Assembly (NCBI RefSeq): GCF_034555935.1
Contig: NZ_JAYDCJ010000003.1
Coordinates: forward strand, 62,001-126,000
DNA from: Marinobacter qingdaonensis
Lineage (GTDB): Bacteria; Pseudomonadota; Gammaproteobacteria; Pseudomonadales; Oleiphilaceae
DNA length: 64,000 bases
Direction: 5' to 3'
Shown: positions 43,511 to 52,306 of the stretch, piece by piece
Layout: every line of letters begins with the position of its first letter
How positions within the stretch are numbered: the stretch's first letter is position 1
Notes under the pieces: generated by a model
What the model was told of the DNA's origin: nothing
Database searches by the model: none
What the model saw: the letters and a program-made list of their open reading frames with translations, nothing else
Program-made: the position numbers and the translations under genes

Positions 43511-46276
43511 TTAACGCCCCAACAGTTTCGGGAAAGCGTCGAGTGCGCTGTTGACCGAGTCCAGGTTGAACGCCTCCACATCCGCCAGCAGCTTTTCCCC
43601 ATAGTGGGTCACTGACCGGGACCGGAAGCGCTGGCCCCAGGCCTGGACCCGCCGGGCAAAGTCCTTCATCTGCTCGGGGTCGCCACTTTCCCGGACGGTC
43701 TGCCACTCGTCGCCAAAATCCGCCGCCAGTTGCTCCCGCAGCCAGCCCCGCTCCTGAATGCTCAGGGTCTGGGCCAGCAAGCGCTCCGACTCCTTGGGCG
43801 CGCCTTCCTCCTCGGCCACATCGCCGGTGGCCTCCACCTCCGGCAGCACCACGGTAAACACCGAACCGACACCCGGCTCGCTGTCCACCTCCAGGTCGCC
43901 ACCCATCATCCGCGCCAGTTTGCGGCTGATGGCGAGCCCCAGGCCGGTTCCGCCGTAGCGCCGGGTGTTCTGCCCCTCCTGCTGCTCGAAGGCATCGAAA
44001 ATGCGCTCCCGCTGGTCGGCCGGAATCCCGATCCCGGTGTCCTTGACCGTGACCACCAGCCGGTAGTGTTGGCGCTCACCGGTGTCGGACTTCTTGCCGT
44101 CTGGCTTGAGCAACGTCGCCGTAGCCCGGACGGTCACCCCACCCTCGTGGGTGAACTTGATGGCGTTGCCCACCAGGTTGAACAGCACCTGGCGCAGGCG
44201 AGTCTCGTCCAGCATCATGGCCGCCGGCATCTTGGAATCGACACTCACCTCCAGGGAGATGCCCTGCTCCCGGGCTCGCAGGTCGAAAATGTGGCGGACA
44301 TCGCCGAGCAGCCGACGCATGGACACCGCGGAATAATCCAGCCGCATCTTACCGGCCTCGATGCGGGACAGGTCCAGGATGTCGTTGATCAGCATCAGCA
44401 GGCTTCGGCTGCCAGCGCGGATGGCTTCCAGGTAGGTGCGCTGCTGGGGATCGGTGACCGTGTTGTTGAGCAGGTCGCTGTAGCCGATGACCGCGTTCAT
44501 CGGGGTCCGGATCTCGTGGGACATGTTGGCCAGGAATTCACTCTTGGCCAGACTCGCGGTTTCAGCCTCCCGGGCCAGGCGTTCGGCTTCGAGCTTGGCC
44601 GCGCGTAGCTCGTCTTCGCTACGGCGCAGAGCGTTTTCCGAGCGGATCCGTTCGTCCACTTCCCGGGACAGCTTACGGTTCCAGTACAGGAAGATCAGCA
44701 CCACCAGCACGGCGATCAGCACCACCCGACGGACCACGGTGTAGTCGGTCTCCTGCTCGATGTCGAGGTGGATCCAGCGGTTGTAGATGGCTTCGGTTTC
44801 GGTCACATCCAGGCTGTTGAGCACCTGGTTCAGGATCCGGTGCAGCTCCGGGTTGTCCTTGCTGACCGCCAGGCGAAGGTCGTACTCATAGGGCGTGATG
44901 CTGGTGATCCGCAGATTGGACAGGCCGAGCCGGGCCACCGTGTAACTGACCGCCGGAATGTGGGTCACCATGACCTCGAGGTCGCCATTGGACAGGGCCA
45001 GCAGGCCTTCTTCCACCGTATCCATCGGGTAGATGTCGAGGTTCGGGTGGTTGATCAGCAGGTAATCGTGGGCGGCGTGCCGGTTCACCACCCCGACGCG
45101 CTCGTTCCGCAATTCCCGCAGATCACCAATGAACCGACCGTCATCACGAATGGCCAGGGCGATGGGCACGGTCAGGTAGGCGCGGGTGAACAGGTATTCG
45201 GATTCGGTCCTCGGGGTTCGGGACAGGCCCGGCAGGATATCGATCTTGCCGGCCTGAAGCAGCTTCTCGGCAGCCATGCGACCAGACACTTCGGACCGGC
45301 TGAAGCGGGTGTTGAGTTCGGCTTCCAGCCGGGTCATCAGGTCCGGCACCAGGCCGGTGGCGCGACCGTCCTGCTCAAACTCGAACGGTGGCCAGTCGGT
45401 GCGAAAGGCGACTCGCAGATTGGGGTGGCGTTTGAGCCACTCCCGGTCCGACGCCGATAACTCCAGCCCGCTACGCTCCAGGGCGGGCACATCGGCCTGC
45501 AGCCAGGACTGGCGAATGACCCGATGCTCGGTGTGGCTGATCGAGGCCACCGCCTGGTTCAGCACGTGGTACAGGCGGTCGTTGTCCACGTCCACCTGCA
45601 ACACCACGTCCACGGTGCTCTGATCCAGCAGGGCCGACAGCCCGATGCCATTGATCATCGCCGACTGCAGGTAATCGGACACCACCGGCACCGGTCCCAG
45701 GAACGCGTCCGCCTGGCCTGAGAGTACACTGCTCACGGCCTCGCCGATGCCATCCACCGGCACCGGGGTGAAGCTCTCGACCGGGTCGAGCATCGGGTAC
45801 TGGTTGACGTCGCCATCGATCAACGCGATGCGCCCGCCTTCCAGGTCGGCCAGACTGCGGATCGCGACGTCGCCGGCACTGACAAACAGGCCGTAGGTCA
45901 GGGTCATCAGGGGTTCGCTGTAGCGCTTGCCCGGGGTCACCCGGGCGTCGGGCAGGCGGGTGGTCAGCACCGCATCGGTGGCCGGCTCCTCAGCCTCGTC
46001 GTCCAGGATCACCGGCTCGACCGGTACATTGAGCTTGTCCGACAGGCGGGCCAGGTAATCTATGTAGGTACCCGCCAGCGTACCGTCTCCGGTATCGAAA
46101 ATGAGCGGCACCTGACCGACACGCACCCCGATACGAAAGCCGTCCTGCTCCCCAAGCCAGGCCAGTTCCTGACTGCCCAGCACCGGTGCCGGAGACGGCT
46201 GGGGCGGATCAGCGCGCAGTGGGGATTGAAACAGTGCCAGCAGGAAGCATAGTAAAAGAGGAAGGAAGACCTTCAC
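43511..46276 (-). CDS. EvgS-like sensor histidine kinase with two periplasmic binding domains
   Basis: This is a 921-residue protein starting with GTG at 46276. Signal peptide 1-22, then two tandem SBP_bac_3 solute-binding domains (about 40-260 and 275-505; the second begins [20 protein letters not shown]). A membrane helix follows near 520-540, then a HisKA domain with the phospho-acceptor in [20 protein letters not shown], and an HATPase with N box [14 protein letters not shown] and G boxes DTGIGIP and [14 protein letters not shown]. Unlike EvgS it has no receiver or Hpt domain; the C-terminal 80 residues are an unassigned helical tail. No response regulator is adjacent. The ligand is probably a small amino-acid-like molecule, by family. 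Confidence 0.9.
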   Translation of the reverse strand: MKVFLPLLLCFLLALFQSPLRADPPQPSPAPVLGSQELAWLGEQDGFRIGVRVGQVPLIFDTGDGTLAGTYIDYLARLSDKLNVPVEPVILDDEAEEPATDAVLTTRLPDARVTPGKRYSEPLMTLTYGLFVSAGDVAIRSLADLEGGRIALIDGDVNQYPMLDPVESFTPVPVDGIGEAVSSVLSGQADAFLGPVPVVSDYLQSAMINGIGLSALLDQSTVDVVLQVDVDNDRLYHVLNQAVASISHTEHRVIRQSWLQADVPALERSGLELSASDREWLKRHPNLRVAFRTDWPPFEFEQDGRATGLVPDLMTRLEAELNTRFSRSEVSGRMAAEKLLQAGKIDILPGLSRTPRTESEYLFTRAYLTVPIALAIRDDGRFIGDLRELRNERVGVVNRHAAHDYLLINHPNLDIYPMDTVEEGLLALSNGDLEVMVTHIPAVSYTVARLGLSNLRITSITPYEYDLRLAVSKDNPELHRILNQVLNSLDVTETEAIYNRWIHLDIEQETDYTVVRRVVLIAVLVVLIFLYWNRKLSREVDERIRSENALRRSEDELRAAKLEAERLAREAETASLAKSEFLANMSHEIRTPMNAVIGYSDLLNNTVTDPQQRTYLEAIRAGSRSLLMLINDILDLSRIEAGKMRLDYSAVSMRRLLGDVRHIFDLRAREQGISLEVSVDSKMPAAMMLDETRLRQVLFNLVGNAIKFTHEGGVTVRATATLLKPDGKKSDTGERQHYRLVVTVKDTGIGIPADQRERIFDAFEQQEGQNTRRYGGTGLGLAISRKLARMMGGDLEVDSEPGVGSVFTVVLPEVEATGDVAEEEGAPKESERLLAQTLSIQERGWLREQLAADFGDEWQTVRESGDPEQMKDFARRVQAWGQRFRSRSVTHYGEKLLADVEAFNLDSVNSALDAFPKLLGR

Positions 46277-46372
46277 TGGATATCCTCAAGGGGTCCGCTA
46301 CATTTCAGGGAACAATACCTGCAAACGACTGTGATTTCATGCAGGCGAACGCCAATCGGGAGAAACCTATCC

Positions 46373-46606
46373 ATGGACACCAGCAAGCACACTTTCACGA
46401 CGCTGTTCGAGCAACTCGGCCTGGCCGCCGACGACCAGAGCATCGAGGATTTTATCACCCGGTACTCACCACTGCCCCGTGAAATCGCGCTTCAGGACGC
46501 GCCCTTCTGGTCAGAGAGCCAGTCCCACTTCCTGGAAGAGGGCCTGGAAGAAGACAGTGACTGGGCCGAGATCATCGACGAGCTGGATGCCCGCATGCGT
46601 CACTGA
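46373..46606 (+). CDS. DUF2789 family small protein
   Basis: This 77-residue protein starts at the ATG at 46373 and matches the DUF2789 family: MDTSKHTFTTLFEQLGLAAD, then FITRYSPLPREIALQDAPFW and EEDSDWAEIIDELDARM. It is acidic and likely helical, with conserved aromatics; no biochemical role is known. Its last 7 bases overlap the 3' end of the convergent diguanylate cyclase gene. Confidence 0.88.
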   Translation: MDTSKHTFTTLFEQLGLAADDQSIEDFITRYSPLPREIALQDAPFWSESQSHFLEEGLEEDSDWAEIIDELDARMRH

Positions 46607-48051
46607 TCGCATGATTCCGCGTCAACAACGAGCCGGTTGCGGCCGTCGTCTTTCGCCTGGTACAGGGCTCGGTCGGCCCGGTCCATGACCGCCTCCTCGG
46701 TATCCCCCGGTCGAAAGGCCGCCAGCCCCGCCGAAAAGGTGATCTGCACCGGCTCGCCACTGAAGTGGAAAGGCAGCTTGCCAATGTGGTGGCGCAGCTT
46801 TTCCATCGCCAGTTTGGCGGCATCCGGCGTCGTTTCCGGAAACAACACCATGAACTCCTCGCCGCCGAATCGGGCGATGAAGTCGGTGGCGCGCAGACGT
46901 TCCCGGAGCTCCCTGGAAATCAGCTGGAGCACCCGGTCGCCGGCCTTGTGGCCGTACGAATCGTTGATCCGCTTGAAAAAATCGATATCGAGCACGCCGA
47001 CCGTCAGCGGGCCCTGGTAGCGTTGCCAGCGGTTGAATTCAAAGGCCAGCCGCTCCTGCCAAGCCTCCCGGTTCGGCAACTGGGTCAGAAGGTCGGTCAA
47101 GGCCCGTTGCCGTTCGCGCTTCACATCCGACTGCAACTGCTCCGAATGCGCTTCCATGGCGGCGATCTTTTCCTGCATCACCTCAAGCTGCTCGGCTAAG
47201 ACCTTTTCCCGTTCGCTTTCCTGGTCCCGGAACCGGCCCAGGGCCTGGCCGATCGATAGCAGGTGCTGACTGACCGAGGCCTTGAGCTCGTGCAGGTCTT
47301 CACTGTCCCGGACCTGGTTGCCGGCCCGTTCCAGCTCCTCGCGGATTTCCCGGTCCAGGGCCTCGGACGCGCTCAGACGGTCGGCCTGGGCCGAGGACTG
47401 TTCGGCAAAGTGCCCGCGCAGCTGCTGCAGGCGCTCGTCGACTCGCTTCAGAAACGCCTCGAACTCTTTCTGGCTGCGGGTAATCGCTGCAATCACCAGC
47501 TCGGCGACCTGATTCAGCCCCTCCCGGAGCTCATCCCAGTCGTTGCTGGACAGCAAGGCCTGTTGTAGACGCCGGGCCTGGGCTTCGGCACCGGATTCCA
47601 GTGTGACCTGGTTGAGCAACTGGCCCAAGAGCTGGCCAATTCGGCGGGCAATCCGCAACCGGTTGGTGTTGTCAGTGATGTCGCGGGCGTCGCCCGGCAC
47701 GCCGTTCGCTTCCGGCATGTCATCGGAGAACGCCTGACCCTGGGGCGCCGTTCCAACCACACCGGCACCGCCCACGGCGGCCGGGATACGCTCATCCAGC
47801 AGGGCGACCTGCTGGTCGATCTGCTCCTGCAGTGCCCGCCAGGCATCCACGTCGAGTTCTTTGTTGCGCAGGTCCTTGCGCAGCTGGGCCAGCAGTCGAT
47901 CCAGTTCGGGCGCCTGGCCCTCCGAGGCCAGACTGGTGCGTACCAGCATCCGTTCCAGGCTATTGCGTTCGACCTTCCATTGCTTTTCCCGTCGATCCGC
48001 CGATTCCAGCTCCTGAAGGTACTTCTCCTTCCAGGATTGATCCGATGTCAT
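46600..48051 (-). CDS. Diguanylate cyclase with coiled-coil N-terminal sensor
   Basis: This is a 483-residue cytosolic protein. Residues 1-310 are helical and mostly coiled coil (QESEREKVLAEQLEVMQEKI), with no membrane helix. The catalytic GGDEF domain reads ARFGGEEFMVLF near 394, a fully active variant. The inhibitory I-site RxxD is present (RATD, five residues before GGEEF), so product inhibition by c-di-GMP is expected. TLTDLLTQLPNREAWQERL is the domain start. The coiled coil may promote the dimer or oligomer needed for activity. The signal is unknown. Confidence 0.92.
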   Translation of the reverse strand: MTSDQSWKEKYLQELESADRREKQWKVERNSLERMLVRTSLASEGQAPELDRLLAQLRKDLRNKELDVDAWRALQEQIDQQVALLDERIPAAVGGAGVVGTAPQGQAFSDDMPEANGVPGDARDITDNTNRLRIARRIGQLLGQLLNQVTLESGAEAQARRLQQALLSSNDWDELREGLNQVAELVIAAITRSQKEFEAFLKRVDERLQQLRGHFAEQSSAQADRLSASEALDREIREELERAGNQVRDSEDLHELKASVSQHLLSIGQALGRFRDQESEREKVLAEQLEVMQEKIAAMEAHSEQLQSDVKRERQRALTDLLTQLPNREAWQERLAFEFNRWQRYQGPLTVGVLDIDFFKRINDSYGHKAGDRVLQLISRELRERLRATDFIARFGGEEFMVLFPETTPDAAKLAMEKLRHHIGKLPFHFSGEPVQITFSAGLAAFRPGDTEEAVMDRADRALYQAKDDGRNRLVVDAESCDQ

Positions 48052-48114
48052 TGAGCGCTCCCGCTGTGTTATTGCTAACCGCCAGTTCCCGCGATTGTTC
48101 CTTGTTACCGGCGG

Positions 48115-49080
48115 TCACTCGCCGGCGCTGTCTTCTGTCCGCTGCCGACCATCATAGCTTCGCCGGCGAGCCCTGGGGTGACTCTGGTCGTAAATCCGGG
48201 CCAAATGTTGGAAATCCAGGTGAGTATAGACCTGGGTGGTGGCGATGTCGGCATGCCCCAACAACTCCTGGACCGCCCGCAAATCACCACTGGACTCTAG
48301 CATGTGACTGGCGAAGGAGTGCCGCAACAGGTGCGGATGCAGACGTTGGTCCGCCCCTTTGGCCAGGCCCCAGCGATGCAGCCGGGCCTGGATGCTGCGA
48401 TGGCTGAGTCGATCGCCCCGCTGGCTGACGAAGAGTGCGCGTTCCTGCTCCGGCACCAGGCCAGCGCGCACCGGCAACCAGCCCTCGAGGGCCAGCCGGG
48501 CCTTGCGCCCCACCGGCAACACCCGTTCCTTGCCGCCCTTGCCCAGGACCCGCACCTCGGCCCCGCGCAGGTCCACCGCGTCCACATCCAGGCCAGCCAG
48601 TTCCGACAACCGCAGCCCGGACGAATACATCAGCTCGAACATACACAGGTCACGTATTTCCAGGGGGTCGTCCGGCGAGGTATCCAACAGGTGGTTGAGC
48701 TGGTCGACATCGGCCACCTTGGGCAGACGTCGGCCACTCTTGGGGGCGCGAATGTCCAGGGCGGGGTTATCGGTGGCCAGCCGCTCGCGCAGCAGGAATC
48801 GGTAGAATCGGCGGATGGCGGACAGGTGGCGGGCAATGCTGCGGCCGTTCAGGCCGGCCCGACTCAACTCGGCGACGTAGCGCCTGAGGTCGTGACTGGA
48901 CACCTGCGGCCACTGGCTCGGGTGCCCGGTCTCGGCCAACCAGGCGGCCAGGCGCTGGAGGTCGCGACGGTAGCTGTCGCAGGTTCGGGGCGAGTGGCGC
49001 TTTTCCGCGGCCAGGTGCCGGATGAAATCGGCGACCGGGGTCATCAACTCGGTCGTTGCATCCTGCCCGTCCCTGGCCAT
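48115..49080 (-). CDS. xerC: Tyrosine recombinase XerC
   Basis: This 321-residue site-specific recombinase resolves chromosome dimers at dif with XerD. The N-terminal core-binding domain (FIRHLAAEKRHSPRTCDSYR) is followed by the catalytic domain with the Arg in YSSGLRLSELAGLD, the KGGKERVLPVG lysine, the His/Arg pair HPHLLRHSFASHML, the second His in LGHADIATTQ and the nucleophile Tyr in VYTHLDFQHLARIYDQSHPR. XerC rather than XerD is indicated by the dapF-DUF484 neighbourhood. The start at 49080 lies 6 bp after the DUF484 stop. Confidence 0.95.
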   Translation of the reverse strand: MARDGQDATTELMTPVADFIRHLAAEKRHSPRTCDSYRRDLQRLAAWLAETGHPSQWPQVSSHDLRRYVAELSRAGLNGRSIARHLSAIRRFYRFLLRERLATDNPALDIRAPKSGRRLPKVADVDQLNHLLDTSPDDPLEIRDLCMFELMYSSGLRLSELAGLDVDAVDLRGAEVRVLGKGGKERVLPVGRKARLALEGWLPVRAGLVPEQERALFVSQRGDRLSHRSIQARLHRWGLAKGADQRLHPHLLRHSFASHMLESSGDLRAVQELLGHADIATTQVYTHLDFQHLARIYDQSHPRARRRSYDGRQRTEDSAGE

Positions 49081-49086
49081 GGCGAC

Positions 49087-49833
49087 CTAGCGCGACTCGG
49101 TCGCGATATCGGTGACCGGGGCCGCCCCGGTGTGGCGCTGCACCATGGGCGGCAGCAGGCGGCTCAGGGTGTCGCTGATGTAGCTGAGAAACAGCGACCC
49201 CATGCTCTGGTCAAAGTAGCCGGCCTGGCAGCTGCCGACGGCGAAGACCCCGACCAGATCGTCACTGCGCAGGGGCACCAGCGCCACCGAGGCAATGGGA
49301 TCTTCGCGATCCGGGAACAGGAAGTCGCGTTCGCTCTCGCGGAACTGGCCGCACACCGCGCGTTCGCCTTCGAGCAGGCTGCCCAGGCGCTCTCGCGCCT
49401 CGGCGGGCCGAACCACATGCAGGGCGCCCTGAGAGGTGCCGGGCAGGTCCAGGTCGGTGAACAGGAGGACGGACGCGGCGTCGAGGCCGAAATCACCGCG
49501 AATGCTGTCGTCAATGGCGGAGGCCATGTCACTGAGGCTCCGGGCCTCGATCACCTGCATCAGCAGGCGCTTGCTCTTCTCGAACAGGCGGTCGTTCTGG
49601 CGCGCAATGGCAACCAGCTCCACCAGCTCCCGGCGCAGGGTATCCCGCTGTTCCCGGAACAGGTGCACCTGGCGCTCGACCAGGGAAATGGCCCGACCAC
49701 TGTCGTGGGGCAGGGTCAGGCTGCGCAGCAGCTCATCCTGATCCATGAAAAAGTCCGGGTTGTCGCGCAGGTAGTCCGCCACCTGCTCCCGGGTGAGCTC
49801 TCCGGCCTTCTGGCGGGCCGTTTGGTCTGTCAT
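49087..49833 (-). CDS. DUF484 GAF-like protein
   Basis: This 248-residue cytosolic protein has an N-terminal helical part (REQVADYLRDNPDFFMDQDE) and coiled coil, followed by a GAF-like domain (LVPLRSDDLVGVFAVGS, then YFDQSMGSLFLSYISDTLSR). The family sits between dapF and xerC in many gammaproteobacteria, as here, and its role is unknown. It is cotranscribed with dapF (16 bp) and xerC (6 bp). Confidence 0.92.
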   Translation of the reverse strand: MTDQTARQKAGELTREQVADYLRDNPDFFMDQDELLRSLTLPHDSGRAISLVERQVHLFREQRDTLRRELVELVAIARQNDRLFEKSKRLLMQVIEARSLSDMASAIDDSIRGDFGLDAASVLLFTDLDLPGTSQGALHVVRPAEARERLGSLLEGERAVCGQFRESERDFLFPDREDPIASVALVPLRSDDLVGVFAVGSCQAGYFDQSMGSLFLSYISDTLSRLLPPMVQRHTGAAPVTDIATESR

Positions 49834-49849
49834 CGCGCTCTCCTGACTG

Positions 49850-50779
49850 TCAGGACCGTCTTATTGGTCTTCTGTTGTTCCGACGACGACCCTGAGTGTC
49901 GCCCGGCAGCCGCAACTGGCCCTCAAAGACGCTGGTCGCGGGGCCTTCCATCATAACAGGGGTCCCCTCACCCTGCCATTCGATCACCAGCCGGCCGCCG
50001 CGCAGCTCCACCTCCACCCGGTTATCGAGCAAGCCGCGCAGGCACCCGGCGACAACCGCGGCGCAGGCACCGCTGCCGCAGGCCAGGGTTTCGCCGGAAC
50101 CGCGCTCGAACACCCGCAGCCGGGCGTGACCACGGTCGATGATTTGCAGGAAACCGATGTTGGCCCGGGCCGGAAACCGCGGGTGGCTTTCCAGACGCGG
50201 CCCGAGACTGGACACCGGTGCAGTGTCGACGTCGTCGACCAGCAGCACGCCGTGGGGGTTGCCCATGGACACCGCGCTCAGCTCCACGTTGGTGCCATCA
50301 ATGTCCACGGTGTAGACGGCCTTGCGCCGGTCGGCGGCAAACGGGATGGCCGGCGGATTCAACTCCGGCACGCCCATATTGACCCGGACCATGCCGTCCT
50401 TGCCCACGCGCAATTCGATCACGCCCTTGGCGGTCTGGACCCGGATCACCTTCTTGTTGGTCAGCCGCTGTTCGCGCACGAAGCGGGCAAAGCAGCGAGC
50501 GCCGTTGCCGCACTGCTCCACTTCCGAGCCGTCCGCGTTGAAGATTCGGTAGCGGAAATCCACGTCCGGCAGGCCCGGGGGCTCGACCACCAGAAGCTGG
50601 TCAAACCCGATGCCAAAGTTGCGGTCGGCCAGCTCCCGAATGTGCTCCGGGCGCAGGCGGAACGGCTGGCTGATGGCGTCAACCACCATGAAGTCGTTGC
50701 CCAGCCCGTGCATCTTGGTAAACCGGACCATTGGGCCCTGACCGCGACGTTGCTGATTCATTGCCTGGGTCTCGCTCAT
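49850..50779 (-). CDS. dapF: Diaminopimelate epimerase
   Basis: This 309-residue cofactor-free racemase converts LL-DAP to meso-DAP for lysine and peptidoglycan. The two active-site cysteines are C90 in [15 protein letters not shown] and the second in [32 protein letters not shown] and [12 protein letters not shown] are family motifs. The start at 50779 overlaps the lysA stop (ATGA). A shorter start at the Met before VRFTKMHG is possible, because the first 16 residues are an unconserved leader. The C-terminus is basic. Confidence 0.96.
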   Translation of the reverse strand: MSETQAMNQQRRGQGPMVRFTKMHGLGNDFMVVDAISQPFRLRPEHIRELADRNFGIGFDQLLVVEPPGLPDVDFRYRIFNADGSEVEQCGNGARCFARFVREQRLTNKKVIRVQTAKGVIELRVGKDGMVRVNMGVPELNPPAIPFAADRRKAVYTVDIDGTNVELSAVSMGNPHGVLLVDDVDTAPVSSLGPRLESHPRFPARANIGFLQIIDRGHARLRVFERGSGETLACGSGACAAVVAGCLRGLLDNRVEVELRGGRLVIEWQGEGTPVMMEGPATSVFEGQLRLPGDTQGRRRNNRRPIRRS

Positions 50780-52026
50780 TCCGGCAGACAGCTCTCGGGG
50801 GCCAGCTGGTCCGCCAGGGTTTCCCGACGGCGGACCACGTGCACCTGGTCGCCGTCCACCATCAGCTCAGGCGGGCGATTGCGGCTGTTGTAGTTGGAGC
50901 TCATCACGAAGCCGTAGGCACCGGCGGAACGCACCGCCAGCAGGTCGCCGGCCTGCAGCCGGAGTTTGCGGTCCTTGCCGAGGAAGTCCCCGGTCTCGCA
51001 CACCGGGCCAACCAGATCCCAGGACTTCTCCTCGCCCTGCTGGTGCGGCGCCACCGGCACGATGGCCTGCCAGGCGCTGTACAGGGCCGGACGGATCAGG
51101 TCGTTCATGGCGGCGTCGATGATGGCGAAATTGCGGTGCTCGGTGCACTTGAGGAATTCCACACGGGTCACCAGGATGCCGGCGTTGGCGGCGATGGACC
51201 GGCCCGGCTCCATGATCAGCTCCAGCTGGCGGTCACCCAGTCGGTCCGACAGCGCGGTGACATAGTCCGACGGCTGGGGCGGTTGTTCCTGATCGTAGGT
51301 CACGCCGAGGCCGCCGCCCATGTCCAGATGGCGGATGCTGATGCCTTGGTCGGCCAGGGTGTCGATCAGTGCCAGCACCCGGTCGAGGGCATCGAGGAAC
51401 GGCGACACCGAGGTCAGCTGGGAGCCGATGTGGCAGTCCACCCCCTGGATATCCAGATTCGGCAGGGTCGAAGCCCGGGCGTAGACCGCCGGCGCCTCGG
51501 CGATGTCGATGCCGAACTTGTTCTCCTTCAGACCGGTGGAGATGTAGGGGTGGGTACCGGCGTCCACGTCCGGATTGACCCGCAGCGACACCGGCGCCTT
51601 GACCCCCAGCTCGCCGGCCACCGCGTTGAGCCGATCCAGTTCGGTGTCGGACTCCACGTTGAAGCAGCGCACGCCCGCTTCCAGCGCCCGCTTCATCTCC
51701 CACTCCTGTTTGCCGACACCGGAGAACACCACCTTGCCGGCATCACCGCCGGCGCGCAGCACCCGTTCCAGCTCGCCTGCGGAGACGATATCAAAACCGG
51801 CGCCCAGCCGGGCCAGCACGTTCAGTACCGCCAGATTGCTGTTGGCCTTGACCGCGTAGCACACCAGGTGCGGCCGATCCTTGAGGGCGTCGTCGTAGGC
51901 CCGGTAATGGCGCTCCAGGGTCGCCCGGGAGTAGATGTAGGCCGGGGTACCAAAGCGCTCGGCAATGGCCGCAACCGGCACGTCCTCGGCGTGGAGTTCG
52001 CCGTTGCGATAGTTGAAGTGGTCCAT
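50776..52026 (-). CDS. lysA: Diaminopimelate decarboxylase
   Basis: This 416-residue PLP enzyme makes lysine from meso-DAP. The PLP lysine is K60 in [19 protein letters not shown]. The glycine-rich phosphate loop is [11 protein letters not shown], and the second-substrate loop is [20 protein letters not shown], preceded by the catalytic Cys in [13 protein letters not shown]. It forms an operon lptM-lysA-dapF-DUF484-xerC. Confidence 0.97.
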   Translation of the reverse strand: MDHFNYRNGELHAEDVPVAAIAERFGTPAYIYSRATLERHYRAYDDALKDRPHLVCYAVKANSNLAVLNVLARLGAGFDIVSAGELERVLRAGGDAGKVVFSGVGKQEWEMKRALEAGVRCFNVESDTELDRLNAVAGELGVKAPVSLRVNPDVDAGTHPYISTGLKENKFGIDIAEAPAVYARASTLPNLDIQGVDCHIGSQLTSVSPFLDALDRVLALIDTLADQGISIRHLDMGGGLGVTYDQEQPPQPSDYVTALSDRLGDRQLELIMEPGRSIAANAGILVTRVEFLKCTEHRNFAIIDAAMNDLIRPALYSAWQAIVPVAPHQQGEEKSWDLVGPVCETGDFLGKDRKLRLQAGDLLAVRSAGAYGFVMSSNYNSRNRPPELMVDGDQVHVVRRRETLADQLAPESCLPE

Positions 52027-52065
52027 GTGTATCCTGATTGGTTTGACGGGGCGGGTTCCGGCGCG

Positions 52066-52242
52066 TCAGTCGCCGGCTTCCTCATCATCGCGCACGTCCC
52101 GGCTGCCGGGCTCGGCGGGGGCCGACGCCGCAGTGCCGGGCACCTCGGCCGGCGCCTCCCGGTACAAGGGCCCTTTCTGGCCACAGCCCGACAGGGCCAT
52201 CAGCAGGACCAGACCGGTGATCGTTAGCTTTACCGCGCGCAT
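52066..52242 (-). CDS. lptM: LptM (YifL) lipoprotein, LPS translocon maturation factor
   Basis: This 58-residue lipoprotein begins MRAVKLTITGLVLLMALSGC, with a lipobox ending at C20 followed by GQKGPLYRE, the diagnostic LptM motif. The rest is an acidic Ala/Pro-rich tail. In E. coli LptM helps LptD form its correct disulfides in the outer-membrane LPS translocon. AGGGGTG lies 5 nt before the start. It is the first gene of the lysA operon, with 39 bp to lysA, and the same order occurs in pseudomonads (lppL-lysA-dapF). Confidence 0.93.
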   Translation of the reverse strand: MRAVKLTITGLVLLMALSGCGQKGPLYREAPAEVPGTAASAPAEPGSRDVRDDEEAGD

Positions 52243-52306
52243 TGTGCCACCCCTGAGTTTGTCATGGCGGCAGTATACCTGAGACCCGGCCCGCGCGGCG
52301 AGAACA

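Noticed and set aside
48304..49956. 550-codon plus-strand frame opposite xerC and DUF484
   Set aside because: Shadow; the real genes on the minus strand have catalytic residues.
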